A DNA stretch of 64,000 nucleotides from Paenibacillus aurantius (GTDB taxonomy: Bacteria > Bacillota > Bacilli > Paenibacillales > NBRC-103111), in NCBI RefSeq assembly GCF_032268605.1, contig NZ_CP130318.1, forward strand, positions 4,097,913 through 4,161,912, read 5' to 3'. A program made the translations under genes and the position numbers. Each line of letters begins with the position of its first letter. Positions within the stretch are counted from its first letter, which is position 1. Shown in pieces: positions 49,793 to 58,589 of this stretch. The notes under the pieces were generated by a model, which saw nothing but the letters and a program-made list of their open reading frames with translations, ran no database searches and was not told the DNA's origin.

Positions 49793-50619
49793 CATACGTT
49801 TGACCTCATCCCCTTAAGAGTCATATCATCAAAATGTCTTTCCCCACTTAGCAAGATCCGAGATAACGCGACACCATCAAGAAGCTCGTACTGCGTAAGT
49901 AGCAGCTGCAGTTCCATCTTGGCCAGTTCCTTGCCTTGTTCAATGCCTAAAGAGCGGCTTGCAGTCTCTCTAAGGTTCAGATACTCGTCTGGTACGTGGA
50001 CGATCTCAGCCGGCGGAGGTTTGAGCTTAATAAGCTGTATCGCCGATTTGCATCCCCAATCCTTGAACACCGTCAGGAACTCGGGAAAGTAGCGGTCCAG
50101 CAAGTTATGCATGCGCCCTTGCACCACGCGCAGGTCGGTCGACAGATGGTCGCGAATCTTCGTCGCCTCTCGCAGTTCGGCGTAAACGTCCTGCGGCAGG
50201 CTGGGTACGGCGTACCGTTCGTCTTTGACCAGTTGGGCAATGACGCGTGCATCCTTGACGTCATTCTTCGTCGGTGAATTGTCGTTGAGCTCTTTCGTCC
50301 GCTTCACATGCAGCGGATTTACCACACCACACGTAATATCTTGCCGCTTTAAATGATGAACGAGATTCAGCCAGTAATGGCCTGTCGGTTCCATGCCGAC
50401 GATGACGTCTGTATATCCTTGCTGGGCCATGAGTTTACGAAACCAATGCGTGAAGTGCTCAAACCCATTCAACGTGTTCTCGAAGGTTACCGGCTTCCCT
50501 ACTTCAACTCCCCGGGAGTCCTTGGCCCGAGCCACGTGCTTAAACTTGGCGATGTCCACCCCGACGATGAGAGTCGTAGAAGTGATTTGAGTTATTCGCT
50601 CGTTTTGGGTAGAATTCAT
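49786..50619 (-). pseudogene. IS110-family transposase, C-terminally truncated (copy D)
   Basis: 277 residues starting MNSTQNERITQITSTTLIVG-VDIAKFKHVA. The RuvC-like DEDD domain is largely present: DIAK..., VIVGMEPTGHYWLNLVHHLK and NSPTKNDVKDARVIAQLVKD. The Transposase_20 C-terminal domain with its catalytic Ser is missing: the frame diverges after QYELLDG and ends about 28 residues later next to an intercassette core. It is a different subgroup from copies A-C. Confidence 0.85.
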
Positions 50620-50742
50620 TTTGTAGTCTCCTTGGTTTTGTTTTGGGATCCGTTCGCTGGCCAGCTACTGGAGTCCCCAACAATCTTACCAAGGAGTCTT
50701 TTTCTTTCTCAAACCTGATATTTATGCATTATAGGAATGCTG
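49790..50742 (-). mobile_element. IS110-family element, copy D (truncated)
   Basis: Minus-strand element with a structured leader (50624-50699) and a transposase lacking its C-terminus. Its 5' side meets the core at 50746. Both ends lie at intercassette cores. Confidence 0.75.
50624..50699 (-). other. Structured leader of IS110 copy D
   Basis: On the minus strand AGACTCCTTGG pairs with CCAAGGAGACT around ~54 nt (with CAGTAGCTGGCCAGCG inside). The right arm contains the ribosome site AAGGAG of the transposase. Confidence 0.55.
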
Positions 50743-50750
50743 CCCGTTAG
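50738..50750. repeat. Intercassette core interrupted by IS110 copy B
   Basis: tgctgcCCGTTAG then gattcctg. The right half gcgtaacgaag reappears at 52240-52250 at the other end of copy B, so removal of the element rebuilds a normal core. Confidence 0.8.
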
Positions 50751-50790
50751 GATTCCTGTAGAGCGTTAATTTTGCACTTTGCACAAAAAC

Positions 50791-50857
50791 GAGCGACTCC
50801 GGTACGATGGGGTTAGTCACGGGTCATAGCCCTTTAGCCATCTTAAGGAGGTCGCTC
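50791..50857 (+). other. Structured leader of IS110 copy B
   Basis: GAGCGACTCC pairs with GGAGGTCGCTC, enclosing GGTACGATGG and AGCCATCTT (a second pairing GATGG/CCATC). The transposase TTG follows 4 nt after the stem. Confidence 0.6.
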
Positions 50858-50861
50858 AATC

Positions 50862-52107
50862 TTGAAGTTTAAAGCTCAGGCCAAACAAAATCAACTACTT
50901 GAACGCATTTCAACCCAGCACCTTGTCGTCGGCATTGACATTGCCCAGCAGTCCCATGTTGCACGCGCAGTTAACTTCCGTGGGATCCTGCTTGGCACTC
51001 CTCTTCATTTCTCCAACGACGATGCCGGCTTCAATCAACTGCTGCAGTGGATGAAAGATCTGCAGAAGACGCACCAACTTAACGACACCATCATCGGCAT
51101 GGAACCAACCGGCCAATACTGGCTCAAAGACCGAAGCCTTGAGGTCGTGTTGGTAAATCCCCATCTCGTCAAAAAGAACAAGGAAAACCGCGACAATACG
51201 CCCTCCAAAAGCGACGTTAAGGATGCTTTTGTTATCGCCGACATGGTCAAAAACGGCTACTACACCTTCATCAAAGAAACCGGTGAAGTGTTCATGGAAC
51301 TGCGTGTGCTTATGGCCAACCGGGAGACCATCGTCCATCGTCTGGTCAGCGTGAAGAACCAGATTCACCGCTGGGTCGACATTGTGTTCCCCGGACTGCG
51401 GCAGGTATACAAGCATCTCATGGGCACCGGATCGCTTGCCACACTGCGCCTCTTTCCTACGCCTGCCGATCTTCAAAAGCTCACCGTTCGCCAGGTAATC
51501 GACGGCTGGAAGACGGTCATGTAGCTTAGAACGGAGAGCTGCTGAACTACTAGCACTGGCAACGCGCTCAGTCGGCGCCAAGCATGCCAAGAAAGCCTAC
51601 AAGCTTCATCTGCAACAGCTGCTGGCCGAATATGATCTGGCTTTTGAGCAGCTGCAAGTGAACGAGAATGAAGTGGCTGCTGCACTGGCGCGAATCCCGC
51701 TGGCTAAGCCGCTGCTGGCGATGAAGGGCATGAGCATCCTGTCAGTCGCCGGCATACTGGGTGAAGCTGGTGACCTCAGCGGCTATGCACATGGCAATGC
51801 TTTGCTGCGGCATGCCGGCCTCAACCTGGCTGAAGCGAGCTCAGGCAAGTGGAAAGGCCAAATGTCCATCAGCAAACGGGGCCGGCCCAGACTTCGGCAT
51901 GCCTTGTTCATGGCAACCATGGCTCTTATCTTGAACGATGAAGCGTTTAAACGACAGCACGAAGTGAATGTAAAGATGAAAAGCATGAAGCCGATGCGCT
52001 CCGTGATGAAGCTTTGCGGCAAGCTGGCTCGCCTCCTGGTTGCCATGGCACAGAGCGGTGAAGCCTACGATCCAGATCGGGCTCTTCCTATGAAACAAGC
52101 TGCTTAA
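50862..52107 (+). pseudogene. IS110-family transposase, frameshifted (copy B)
   Basis: From a TTG (LKFKAQAKQNQLLERIS) the frame covers the DEDD domain with VVGIDIAQQS, IIGMEPTGQYWL and SDVKDAFVIADMVKNGYY, and stops at 51524. The C-terminal Transposase_20 part continues in another phase to 52107 (GMSILSVAGILGEAGDLSGY, GKWKGQMSISKRGRPRLRHA). There is also a short in-frame loss after GQYWL. The element is likely inactive by itself. Confidence 0.87.
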
Positions 52108-52286
52108 CCGCTTCTCAATTGGCACGAAAACTGGCTTATTCGCAGGATCTCAAGATTGCACGGAGTACCGGATTGCGTTCAGCAAAAGGGCCCAGACCCG
52201 TACCGTTAGGATATCCGGCCTCCACCCACCGGATAGGCGTAACGAAGCATTCCTGTAGAGCGTTAATATCACGCTTTGAAAAAAGA

Positions 52287-52356
52287 GAAGCGCCCTCGTA
52301 AGATGGAATTATGCACAGGGTCGTTGCCCTAAAATCCCTATCTGGAGGACGCTCTA
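52287..52356 (+). other. Structured leader of IS110 copy C
   Basis: AGCGCCCTC...AGATGG pairs with CTATCT...GAGGACGCT. Sequence differs from copy B but the two-part stem is kept, which supports a conserved RNA structure. Confidence 0.55.
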
Positions 52357-52358
52357 CT

Positions 52359-53630
52359 ATGAAGTTTAAACAACATGACGCTCAAAATCAACGGATCGAA
52401 CGTATTACCAGTCATCACCTTGTTATCGGTATCGACATTGCCAAGGAGACCCAAATTGCTCGGGCAGTGACTTACCGCGGCATCGAATTAGGTAGGGCCT
52501 GCTCGTTTAAAAATGACGTTTTGTGCTTTCAAAAACTTCTCAGTTGGATTAAATCGATACAAAAGCAACACAACAAGACCGGGGTTATTATCGGGATGGA
52601 ACCCACGGGGCATTATTGGCTTAACCTTGCTTGTTGGCTTTTAGAAAAGCACCTTGAAGTGGTAGTCGTTAATCCTTACCAGGTTAAAAACAATAAGGAG
52701 AATCGAGATAATTCTCCCACCAAAAATGATACAAAAGATGCACTGGTCATCGCCGATATGGTCAAGAATGGTTATTACTCTCCTCTGCGATTACCCACGG
52801 GAAATTACCAAGCTCTCCGTGTTTTGATGAGCGACCGTGAGTTTGTCATAAAGCAATTCATCACGATTCAGAACCAAATTCATCGCTGGCTGGATATCTG
52901 GTTTCCAGAATACCATCGAGTATTCAAAGATTGGAGCTGCAAAACCTCTTTGGTAACGCTGCGATTATTCCCATTACCATCCGAACTGAAGATCCTTTCC
53001 CCAGAAGAAATCTATGACAAATGGAGACCCCATATGAAACGTAGGGCAAGTATATCGTTCGCAAGAGCACTAGTGGAACAGGCGCAGCAATCCATTGCTC
53101 AGGATGTTGCACCAGAGCAAGTTAAACGATCCCTTTTGTTTCTCCTGGATCAGTATGAAACATTATCAACACATTTGGCGCAGCTTGAACAAGAGGCCAT
53201 TTCCCTTTTGAAAGATATTCCACAAGCCCAGCGCCTACTGACCATTCCAGGCATCGGTAAAATTACAGTAGCCGGTATTTTAGCGGAGACTGGGGATTTA
53301 GGTACCTATCGCCATGGACGACAAGTGCTGCGACTTGCAGGGCTGCATTTAGGTGAAGAAAGTTCCGGCAAGCATAAAGGTCAGGTTCGGATTACCAAAC
53401 GTGGTCGGCCCGGTCTTCGAAAGTACCTCTACTTGGCTGTGCTGCACCTAGTAGTGAATAATGAGGAATTTCGTGCGCTTCACCACCACTATACGCTAAC
53501 AAGAAAGATGAAGAAAATACATTCGATTATAAAACTATGCGGAAAGTTGGCGCGTATTCTGGTCGGACTTGTTCACCAAGAATATGATTATACTCCCGAG
53601 AAAGTTATTACTGCTATCCCCGCAGCTTGA
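52359..53630 (+). CDS. IS110-family transposase (intact)
   Basis: 423 residues from ATG 52359 within 10 nt after GGAGGACG. The N-terminal DEDD_Tnp_IS110 domain has VIGIDIAKETQIARAV, GVIIGMEPTGHYWLNLACWL and NDTKDALVIADMVKNGYY. The C-terminal Transposase_20 domain has RLLTIPGIGKITVAGILAET and SSGKHKGQVRITKRGRPGLR with the catalytic Ser region. Intact length and motifs indicate that it may be active and could act on copies A and B in trans. Confidence 0.92.
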   Translation: MKFKQHDAQNQRIERITSHHLVIGIDIAKETQIARAVTYRGIELGRACSFKNDVLCFQKLLSWIKSIQKQHNKTGVIIGMEPTGHYWLNLACWLLEKHLEVVVVNPYQVKNNKENRDNSPTKNDTKDALVIADMVKNGYYSPLRLPTGNYQALRVLMSDREFVIKQFITIQNQIHRWLDIWFPEYHRVFKDWSCKTSLVTLRLFPLPSELKILSPEEIYDKWRPHMKRRASISFARALVEQAQQSIAQDVAPEQVKRSLLFLLDQYETLSTHLAQLEQEAISLLKDIPQAQRLLTIPGIGKITVAGILAETGDLGTYRHGRQVLRLAGLHLGEESSGKHKGQVRITKRGRPGLRKYLYLAVLHLVVNNEEFRALHHHYTLTRKMKKIHSIIKLCGKLARILVGLVHQEYDYTPEKVITAIPAA

Positions 53631-53772
53631 CTAAAGTAAGCTCAGTTCGATAATAAAAGACGTAGGTTGGCTTGTTCGCAGGATTTCGGACAAAGAAAGC
53701 ACCCGAGTACTGAATCTTCATTCCTTAAGGGCACAGACCCGTGAACGAAGCAGATCAGCCTCCCCCCCTTGG

Positions 53773-54262
53773 ACAGGTATAACGATGGAATGACAGGGTA
53801 ACATGACCCGTTGAGTCGTGGGAGGGAGAACCGCCAAGGGTAGTATGGAGCAGTGTGCAGAATATGGAACGATATGGGGATAATTATCTATTCCTCTGTT
53901 TCCGTATACCCTCATATTTCTGGGGGACTCCCACCACTAACTGATTCTATCGTTCACCTCTTAATGGGGATGCGAAATCCTGCGAACAAGCGAGCATACG
54001 TAAGAAAAACACATGATCCTGAGGGAGGAATGAAAGGGCATGGACCCGTCGAGAAATGGGAGTGAAAGCCTCCGGAGGTACGTGGAGCAGTGTGCAGCAG
54101 ACCAACAAAAAAGGAGCGAAACCTCGCCCCTTCTGTTCCCGCATGCCTTTTGGTTGCCCATTTTGACGGTACAAAGCCTTCTCTGTCCAGAAAACGAATT
54201 TCCATTGGTGAGATCCTGCGAATAAGCGAGCATTCGTGAGAAAACTACATTGTACCGAGGGA
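53773..54262. repeat. IS110 end-like repeats without a gene
   Basis: Two direct copies of a ~75-bp segment: gacccgttgagtcgtgggag at 53807 and gacccgtcgagaaatgggag at 54043, both followed by tggagcagtgtgcag. Two segments resembling atcctgcgaa-aagcgagca (53978, 54214) are the reverse complement of the IS tails at 52133 and 53671. This looks like stacked IS110 end remnants, including one in opposite orientation. Confidence 0.6.
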
Positions 54263-54268
54263 GCGTAA

Positions 54269-54297
54269 CAAGCGGCCCATGATGTAGGCCGCTTGTT
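54269..54297. terminator. Perfect stem-loop at the start of the right array
   Basis: ACAAGCGGCC and GGCCGCTTGT form a perfect 10-bp stem with a 9-nt loop. It is placed like a site stem-loop, 20 bp from the core at 54318. Confidence 0.6.
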
Positions 54298-54305
54298 GTC
54301 GTTGC

Positions 54306-54330
54306 ATTGCCTTCCTCGTTAGTGAAACGG
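54306..54330. repeat. Intercassette core
   Basis: attgccttcctCGTTAGtgaaacgg, GTTAG at 54318-54322, with the preceding perfect stem. Confidence 0.7.
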
Positions 54331-54348
54331 TTTTATTGTGAATTTTGT

Positions 54349-54447
54349 CTAGTGGTTTCTCTTTTTCTTTTTCCGAATAGCGATCGCCGCAATAATACAA
54401 CAGAATGCCCCCGAAAAGCTTGCAATTATCGGTATTACATTGTTCAT
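54349..54447 (-). CDS. 32-residue membrane peptide
   Basis: ATG at 54447 follows GGAGGTGGCTAGA. The peptide MNNVIPIIASFSGAFCCIIA AIAIRKKKKRNH has one transmembrane helix (about 4-24) and a strongly basic tail, so it should sit in the membrane with the C-terminus inside. It is the smallest cassette in the window, flanked by cores on both sides. It resembles small single-helix toxins or stress peptides in shape only; function unknown. Confidence 0.6.
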   Translation of the reverse strand: MNNVIPIIASFSGAFCCIIAAIAIRKKKKRNH

Positions 54448-54494
54448 TCTAGCCACCTCCATGGTTTATTAAGAAATTCTGTAATACTAATCCA

Positions 54495-54586
54495 TAATCC
54501 TGCCAGTTACCCGAGTTGCCGCGCGGAACGCAGTAAAGGCGATGGACCGGAATCCATCGCTGTGCTCTCGTGCCCGTTAACTCAAA
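54495..54586. repeat. Intercassette site (GCGATGG stem type)
   Basis: Left core aatcctgcCAGTTACccgag, stem GGCGATGGACCGG / AATCCATCGCT (54537-54561), core B ctcgtgcCCGTTAACtcaaaag. Confidence 0.82.
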
Positions 54587-54646
54587 AGAATCGCAATAAT
54601 CCAGTAATCTGCTTCTACATAAACCATTAAATTTAAAAAGATGCAG

Positions 54647-55084
54647 TTATAGGGAAGCTACAAAGAAAGTTTCCTTCACTTCGCGGAAACCAAAAGGTCT
54701 GTATAACTCAGGTATACTAGTAAATAAAAAACTTGAATCGAACCTACTATCTATTTCAAATAACATCAATTCAAACAATTTCTTAAATAACCCTTTCCCC
54801 CTATATTGTGGTTCAGTCATAACGGATTGTATACCAGCTATAATTACTTTTTGATGATTTATTAGCAAAGGCATATCGAACATTGAAACATTAGCTATCG
54901 GAACTTCATCATTAAAAAGGGTAAATGGTGTATATGTTGAATTATGAAATCCACTCACAAAAAATTCTTTTAAAAGCGACTCTTCAAAACCGAACACTTT
55001 CTTAAATAATGGTAATAACTTATTTAGTTTTTCAACGTTTGAATTATAGTTCCAATCGAAAGCATAAGAATTATTCTTGTTCAT
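54647..55084 (-). CDS. GNAT family N-acetyltransferase
   Basis: 145 residues. FTLFNDEVPIANVSMFDMPL and IIAGIQSVMTEPQYRGKGLF carry β4 and the acetyl-CoA loop YRGKGLFKKL (about 95-104). The C-terminus LFTSIPELYRPFGFREVKET matches the group with a β5-PFGF turn. It lacks long extensions. No strong ribosome site: GGAAGGTGG lies 15 nt upstream of ATG 55084. One-gene cassette. Confidence 0.8.
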   Translation of the reverse strand: MNKNNSYAFDWNYNSNVEKLNKLLPLFKKVFGFEESLLKEFFVSGFHNSTYTPFTLFNDEVPIANVSMFDMPLLINHQKVIIAGIQSVMTEPQYRGKGLFKKLFELMLFEIDSRFDSSFLFTSIPELYRPFGFREVKETFFVASL

Positions 55085-55167
55085 CTTTTTACCACCTTCC
55101 CCTCTAATTTATACGCTGAATTGTAGCACACACCTTTTTTTTGAATGTGAGGGAGAGTTCTTATAAA

Positions 55168-55264
55168 AGTATCCTGCCCGTTAGTGGAGCAGCCACTATT
55201 GCAATGAAAGCTCGGCGATGGGTCGGTTCCATCGCCGAGCTTTCATTACCCGTTAGGGAGCTTA
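55168..55264. repeat. Intercassette site with a perfect 17-bp stem
   Basis: Core A gtatcctgcCCGTTAGtggag, stem GAAAGCTCGGCGATGG / CCATCGCCGAGCTTTC (55206-55244), core B attacCCGTTAGggag. It is the clearest complete site in the right array. Confidence 0.9.
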
Positions 55265-55274
55265 GCTCTAAAAA

Positions 55275-56072
55275 CTAGTTTAGCTGCCGGTGTAATATAT
55301 CGAGCAGTATGCGCTGCTCTTCCTCTGGAATGCTCTCAGTTAGGCGCGCCGCCATCAACGGAAGCTCCCATTTAGCAAGTTCCTGCCGGTTGCAGCCGGT
55401 CAGTTCAAGATATGTGGCCTCGTATGTTTGCAATAATACGGTTCGAAGCTGATCAAATGATTGGATAACAACCTCTGAAAAATCTGACGGCAAGACGGCG
55501 TGACGAAGTATCATTATCGTCCTAGCTACATCGGCTTGTGCCGGACCACATACTGCGGTCATCCAGTCGATGACGACAGGACCCCGCTGACTTAACAGCA
55601 CATTGCCAGGATGGAAGTCACCATGGCAAAGATGATCACCCTCTGGAAGCTCAGACAGACGGTTTAAGATCGCCTCTCGTAACGGCTCGAATTCGGCGTG
55701 ATGAATGCCGCTGATTGTATAAGCCAGTCGAGTTTTTAAGGATTGCAGACGACCGGTTGCCTTAATGCTGTGCAATCTGGCGTGAAGCTGAGCCAGTTGA
55801 CGACCGTATTCCGCAGCTATGTCCGGATTACCAATCAGAATCTCCAGCATGGAAGTCCCCAGGATCCTCTCATAAGCAAGTCCGGTAAGACCGTCCGTTT
55901 CTACAATACCATAAAATTTTGGGGCACATGCCACCAACTCCTCAATAATGGTGCTGATCCCCCGCTCTAGGTCCAGGAGTTTCGGGTTGCGAAATACTTT
56001 AAGGATCTGCTCCGACCCTAGTACATAAATATCCGCAGTGTTACCTCTGCCAATCCGTACTCCAAGTCCCAT
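55275..56072 (-). CDS. APH-like phosphotransferase
   Basis: 265 residues. Nucleotide lobe GRGNTADIYVLGSEQILKVF with the ATP-binding Lys; catalytic loop DHLCHGDFHPGNVLLSQRGP and metal motif VVIDWMTAVCGPAQADVART (about 165-200). This is a short APH/choline-kinase-like enzyme; acceptor unknown. I chose ATG at 56072 (MGLGVRIG) after AAAAGGGTG. A related cassette survives only as its last 34 codons at 10014-10123. Confidence 0.85.
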   Translation of the reverse strand: MGLGVRIGRGNTADIYVLGSEQILKVFRNPKLLDLERGISTIIEELVACAPKFYGIVETDGLTGLAYERILGTSMLEILIGNPDIAAEYGRQLAQLHARLHSIKATGRLQSLKTRLAYTISGIHHAEFEPLREAILNRLSELPEGDHLCHGDFHPGNVLLSQRGPVVIDWMTAVCGPAQADVARTIMILRHAVLPSDFSEVVIQSFDQLRTVLLQTYEATYLELTGCNRQELAKWELPLMAARLTESIPEEEQRILLDILHRQLN

Positions 56073-56151
56073 GAAAAACACCCTTTTCTCAAGAATAAAA
56101 CGGGCAATGTACGCCGAGGTCAATCTAACTATTTCTGATGGAAATTATTGT

Positions 56152-56240
56152 AACAAACTGCCCCGTTAACGGAGCGAAGGGCTGCCACGCGGCAACCCTT
56201 CTGATATTTAGCTCTCGTTCTTACGTTAGCTTAACATTCT
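56152..56240. repeat. Intercassette site (complete)
   Basis: Core A aaactgcccCGTTAACggag, stem GAAGGGcTGCC / GGCAaCCCTTC (56176-56202), core B ctctcgttcttaCGTTAGCttaac with GTTAGC at 56225-56230. Confidence 0.84.
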
Positions 56241-56308
56241 AGAAGTGTTCTGCTGATCCATTCCATCATATCGTTTCATAAACACCATCATGAATAAAGA
56301 ACTGTCAT

Positions 56309-58255
56309 TCAAACAGCACTAGGTATAATATACCGTTTTATAAATAGGCTTGAAATCGCAAGCTCAAGGATTGATTCGTTATTGATGTGATATCCTCGTT
56401 TCTGCATATCGCTCATACGAAATATCTCTGTCTTAGAAAGGTTTCTGATCATCTCCAGCAAATTTTCTAATTCTACATTTCTAAAATAATAATACGCATT
56501 CCCAGAATCAAAGGATTCAAAGACCCAGAGGTTGTATTCTTTATACTCGAAAAGTATATATCCTTTCAATGCCTCGATCCCAAGGTCAGAATAGATACTC
56601 GTAGGGTTACGCTGGACCCACATTCGCAGCCTCTTTTTTACTTGTTCTTCTGTCAGATCCTCAATTCGACTTCGAACCTGGGACTCGGCCATCTTGGTTA
56701 GTGCTTTCACAACGGTCAAATCATCCTGTTCCGTAACCATCTCCACAAACTTTTCACTTTGGATATGGTCGATATGCACTCCGTTACCCCAAATTCGATC
56801 GAATTGTTCTTTAAATTGAGTATGAAGGGAAGAGTCCGTATCAAAGATATAAAGCAGGTTGAATTCGTAGTTTACCATAAATCCAGAACCGCTTACGTTC
56901 GAGGATCCAATGATAGCACAGCTTTTTTGCTTACCCTCATGAAGATAAAACTTTCCGTGGAAGAACCGATCTTCAATCGTTTTTATCTCCGCTTTGTTAA
57001 GTGCTCGCCAGTCCTCTAGAAACACCGCAGTTTGTTTATCCATAGACGAAATTTTAATTGAATCATTTTTTAAGGTCTGACAGTACTTTTGAAGGCTGCC
57101 AATAAGCAACTGAACAGATCCATCATTGCTTAGTACCATATTGAAACTTGGCTCGAGTAAATTCAGTCCACTCTTATACAAAAAACCTGTGGCGATATGA
57201 ATGCTGCGGACACTGATTTCCTCGGATAAGAAATTTATATGATCCTGCAGCGGTTCATCTGAATTTATAAAGTACATAGATTCATTGGCTCCATCAGAGT
57301 ATAAAGCTTGATACCGGCTCTTTAATGTTTCAGGATCAACTTTCGATATAGAATTTCGAACAGTTGGTATCAAAACCTCATTATTGTGCTCCGGAAATGC
57401 CTCGACTTTGTTTACTTTTTCGAGTGCTTTCATTTCCCTGTCTTTATTCCTGAATTTAGTTAGGAACTCAACATCATCATCGTCAATGTTTACGAAAACA
57501 TCCATTTTTCGATATAAACCATTTAACTCGGCCCACTGATTTGGATCAGATGCCAACTTCATCAAAGTCTCATACACCTTAGTTCTTACCTTGATTTCTT
57601 GATCGATCATATCGTATACAAATAGAATGGCATCAGAAAAGTGTTGGGTCTTGTTGATAATCGTACTACATATCCGATCATCAAGTTGGATTTGCGTTTC
57701 TTTCATCTCATTGATTAAAGGGATTACATCATCAAAAGTCTTTGATTTATATATGGCCACTTGATATAGATCAACGTTAGGTAGGGTTTTTTGTTTGATT
57801 TCTTCAAAAACCTTTAGAACATTATCGAAATTTTTTAACCCTAAGAGTAATTCACGATAAGTCGTTTTGTTGAATCGTCGATTTTGAAAATCAATTACCT
57901 TTAACATAGACAAAATATCCTGGTCGTTCCGGGCTTTCATCAAAATAGCCCGAAATGTTTTTTCACTGATTTCTATATTCGCTGCAATCATCTCGGTTAA
58001 AAACAACGACATTTCTTGCATCGATTTGGTTTTTGTGATAATCGCACGCATCGTATTATCGTTGAAGAGAGATCGCTTCATTTTTATTTCGTTCATGATG
58101 AACAGTAAATCATCTGTAGACTTGGCCTTATTGATAACCGAATTGATAAGATTGGATTTAGGGTCGTTTCCTTTGTTAGAAGAATAGATCGTAAACGCTT
58201 CATTGAAGCTATTCGCATTTTGGATTCTTTGGGCAATAGCGTCCATATTTTTCAC
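56309..58255 (-). CDS. PPR-like repeats fused to a PLD-type nuclease domain
   Basis: 648 residues. Residues ~40-250 hold several ~35-residue helical-pair repeats (for example LINSVINKAKSTDDLLFIMN, FRAILMKARNDQDILSMLKV, YRELLLGLKNFDNVLKVFEE), reminiscent of pentatricopeptide repeats. Residues ~335-500 form a phospholipase-D-like domain with H433-x-K435 and GSSNVSGSGF (N453). The C-terminal ~130 residues are unrecognised. One HKD is seen, so a homodimer would be needed for activity. PPR repeats bind RNA in eukaryotes, so nucleic-acid targeting is possible. It ends ~70 bp from a core. Confidence 0.6.
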   Translation of the reverse strand: MKNMDAIAQRIQNANSFNEAFTIYSSNKGNDPKSNLINSVINKAKSTDDLLFIMNEIKMKRSLFNDNTMRAIITKTKSMQEMSLFLTEMIAANIEISEKTFRAILMKARNDQDILSMLKVIDFQNRRFNKTTYRELLLGLKNFDNVLKVFEEIKQKTLPNVDLYQVAIYKSKTFDDVIPLINEMKETQIQLDDRICSTIINKTQHFSDAILFVYDMIDQEIKVRTKVYETLMKLASDPNQWAELNGLYRKMDVFVNIDDDDVEFLTKFRNKDREMKALEKVNKVEAFPEHNNEVLIPTVRNSISKVDPETLKSRYQALYSDGANESMYFINSDEPLQDHINFLSEEISVRSIHIATGFLYKSGLNLLEPSFNMVLSNDGSVQLLIGSLQKYCQTLKNDSIKISSMDKQTAVFLEDWRALNKAEIKTIEDRFFHGKFYLHEGKQKSCAIIGSSNVSGSGFMVNYEFNLLYIFDTDSSLHTQFKEQFDRIWGNGVHIDHIQSEKFVEMVTEQDDLTVVKALTKMAESQVRSRIEDLTEEQVKKRLRMWVQRNPTSIYSDLGIEALKGYILFEYKEYNLWVFESFDSGNAYYYFRNVELENLLEMIRNLSKTEIFRMSDMQKRGYHINNESILELAISSLFIKRYIIPSAV

Positions 58256-58589
58256 TTCCTACTCAATAATAGATATTTCACTTGGTATCAATTTCGTTTT
58301 CTACTATTCCTTATCCTTCAAGACAGGATTAGAACATGGCATAATAATAGAAGTGACCGACCAAAGGCTGGTCTTGAGGCTGTCACGGGAGGATTGGGTA
58401 AAGCGTATGTTTGAGCGGGAAGTAACCGGGCTGGCGGAGTTTGCGGAATGAGCGGCGGGCCGATCTTCCTCTTTTGCGACGAAGTACTCCATCAATTTGA
58501 TCTGAAGTATCAATCTTCCACTTTAATTTCTCACTAACTTCCAGTTAACACTAATAGATACCATACAAGTAATTTGAGAGGTTTATTGT
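58256..58589. other. Intergenic stretch with a GC-rich coding scrap
   Basis: A plus-strand stretch at 58352-58451 encodes VTDQRLVLRLSREDWVKRMF-EREVTGLAEFAE then stops. It has higher GC than the surroundings and may be the end of a lost gene. No family recognised. No other gene is supported. Confidence 0.35.

Larger units (their letters stand above)
50751..52243 (+). mobile_element. IS110-family element, copy B
   Basis: Starts gattcctgtagagcgttaat exactly after CCCGTTAG, as in copy A. Ends near ccaccggatag, followed by gcgtaacgaag. It contains a ~110-bp structured leader, a frameshifted transposase and ~135 bp downstream with ggatatccgg...ccggata repeats. Confidence 0.82.
52252..53772 (+). 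mobile_element. IS110-family element, copy C
   Basis: Left end cattcctgtagagcgttaat, ~75% like copy B; right end near cttggacag, followed by gtataacgatgg. It stands directly next to the right core half of copy B (gcgtaacgaag). The transposase is intact. Confidence 0.75.

Noticed and set aside
53718-54233. Several overlapping ORFs of 60-90 residues on both strands
   Set aside because: They coincide with repeated IS110 end-like sequence and have no family signals.
19750-56072. Calling the four APH-like kinases antibiotic resistance genes
   Set aside because: Only the general kinase motifs are visible; none can be matched to a characterised resistance enzyme from sequence inspection.
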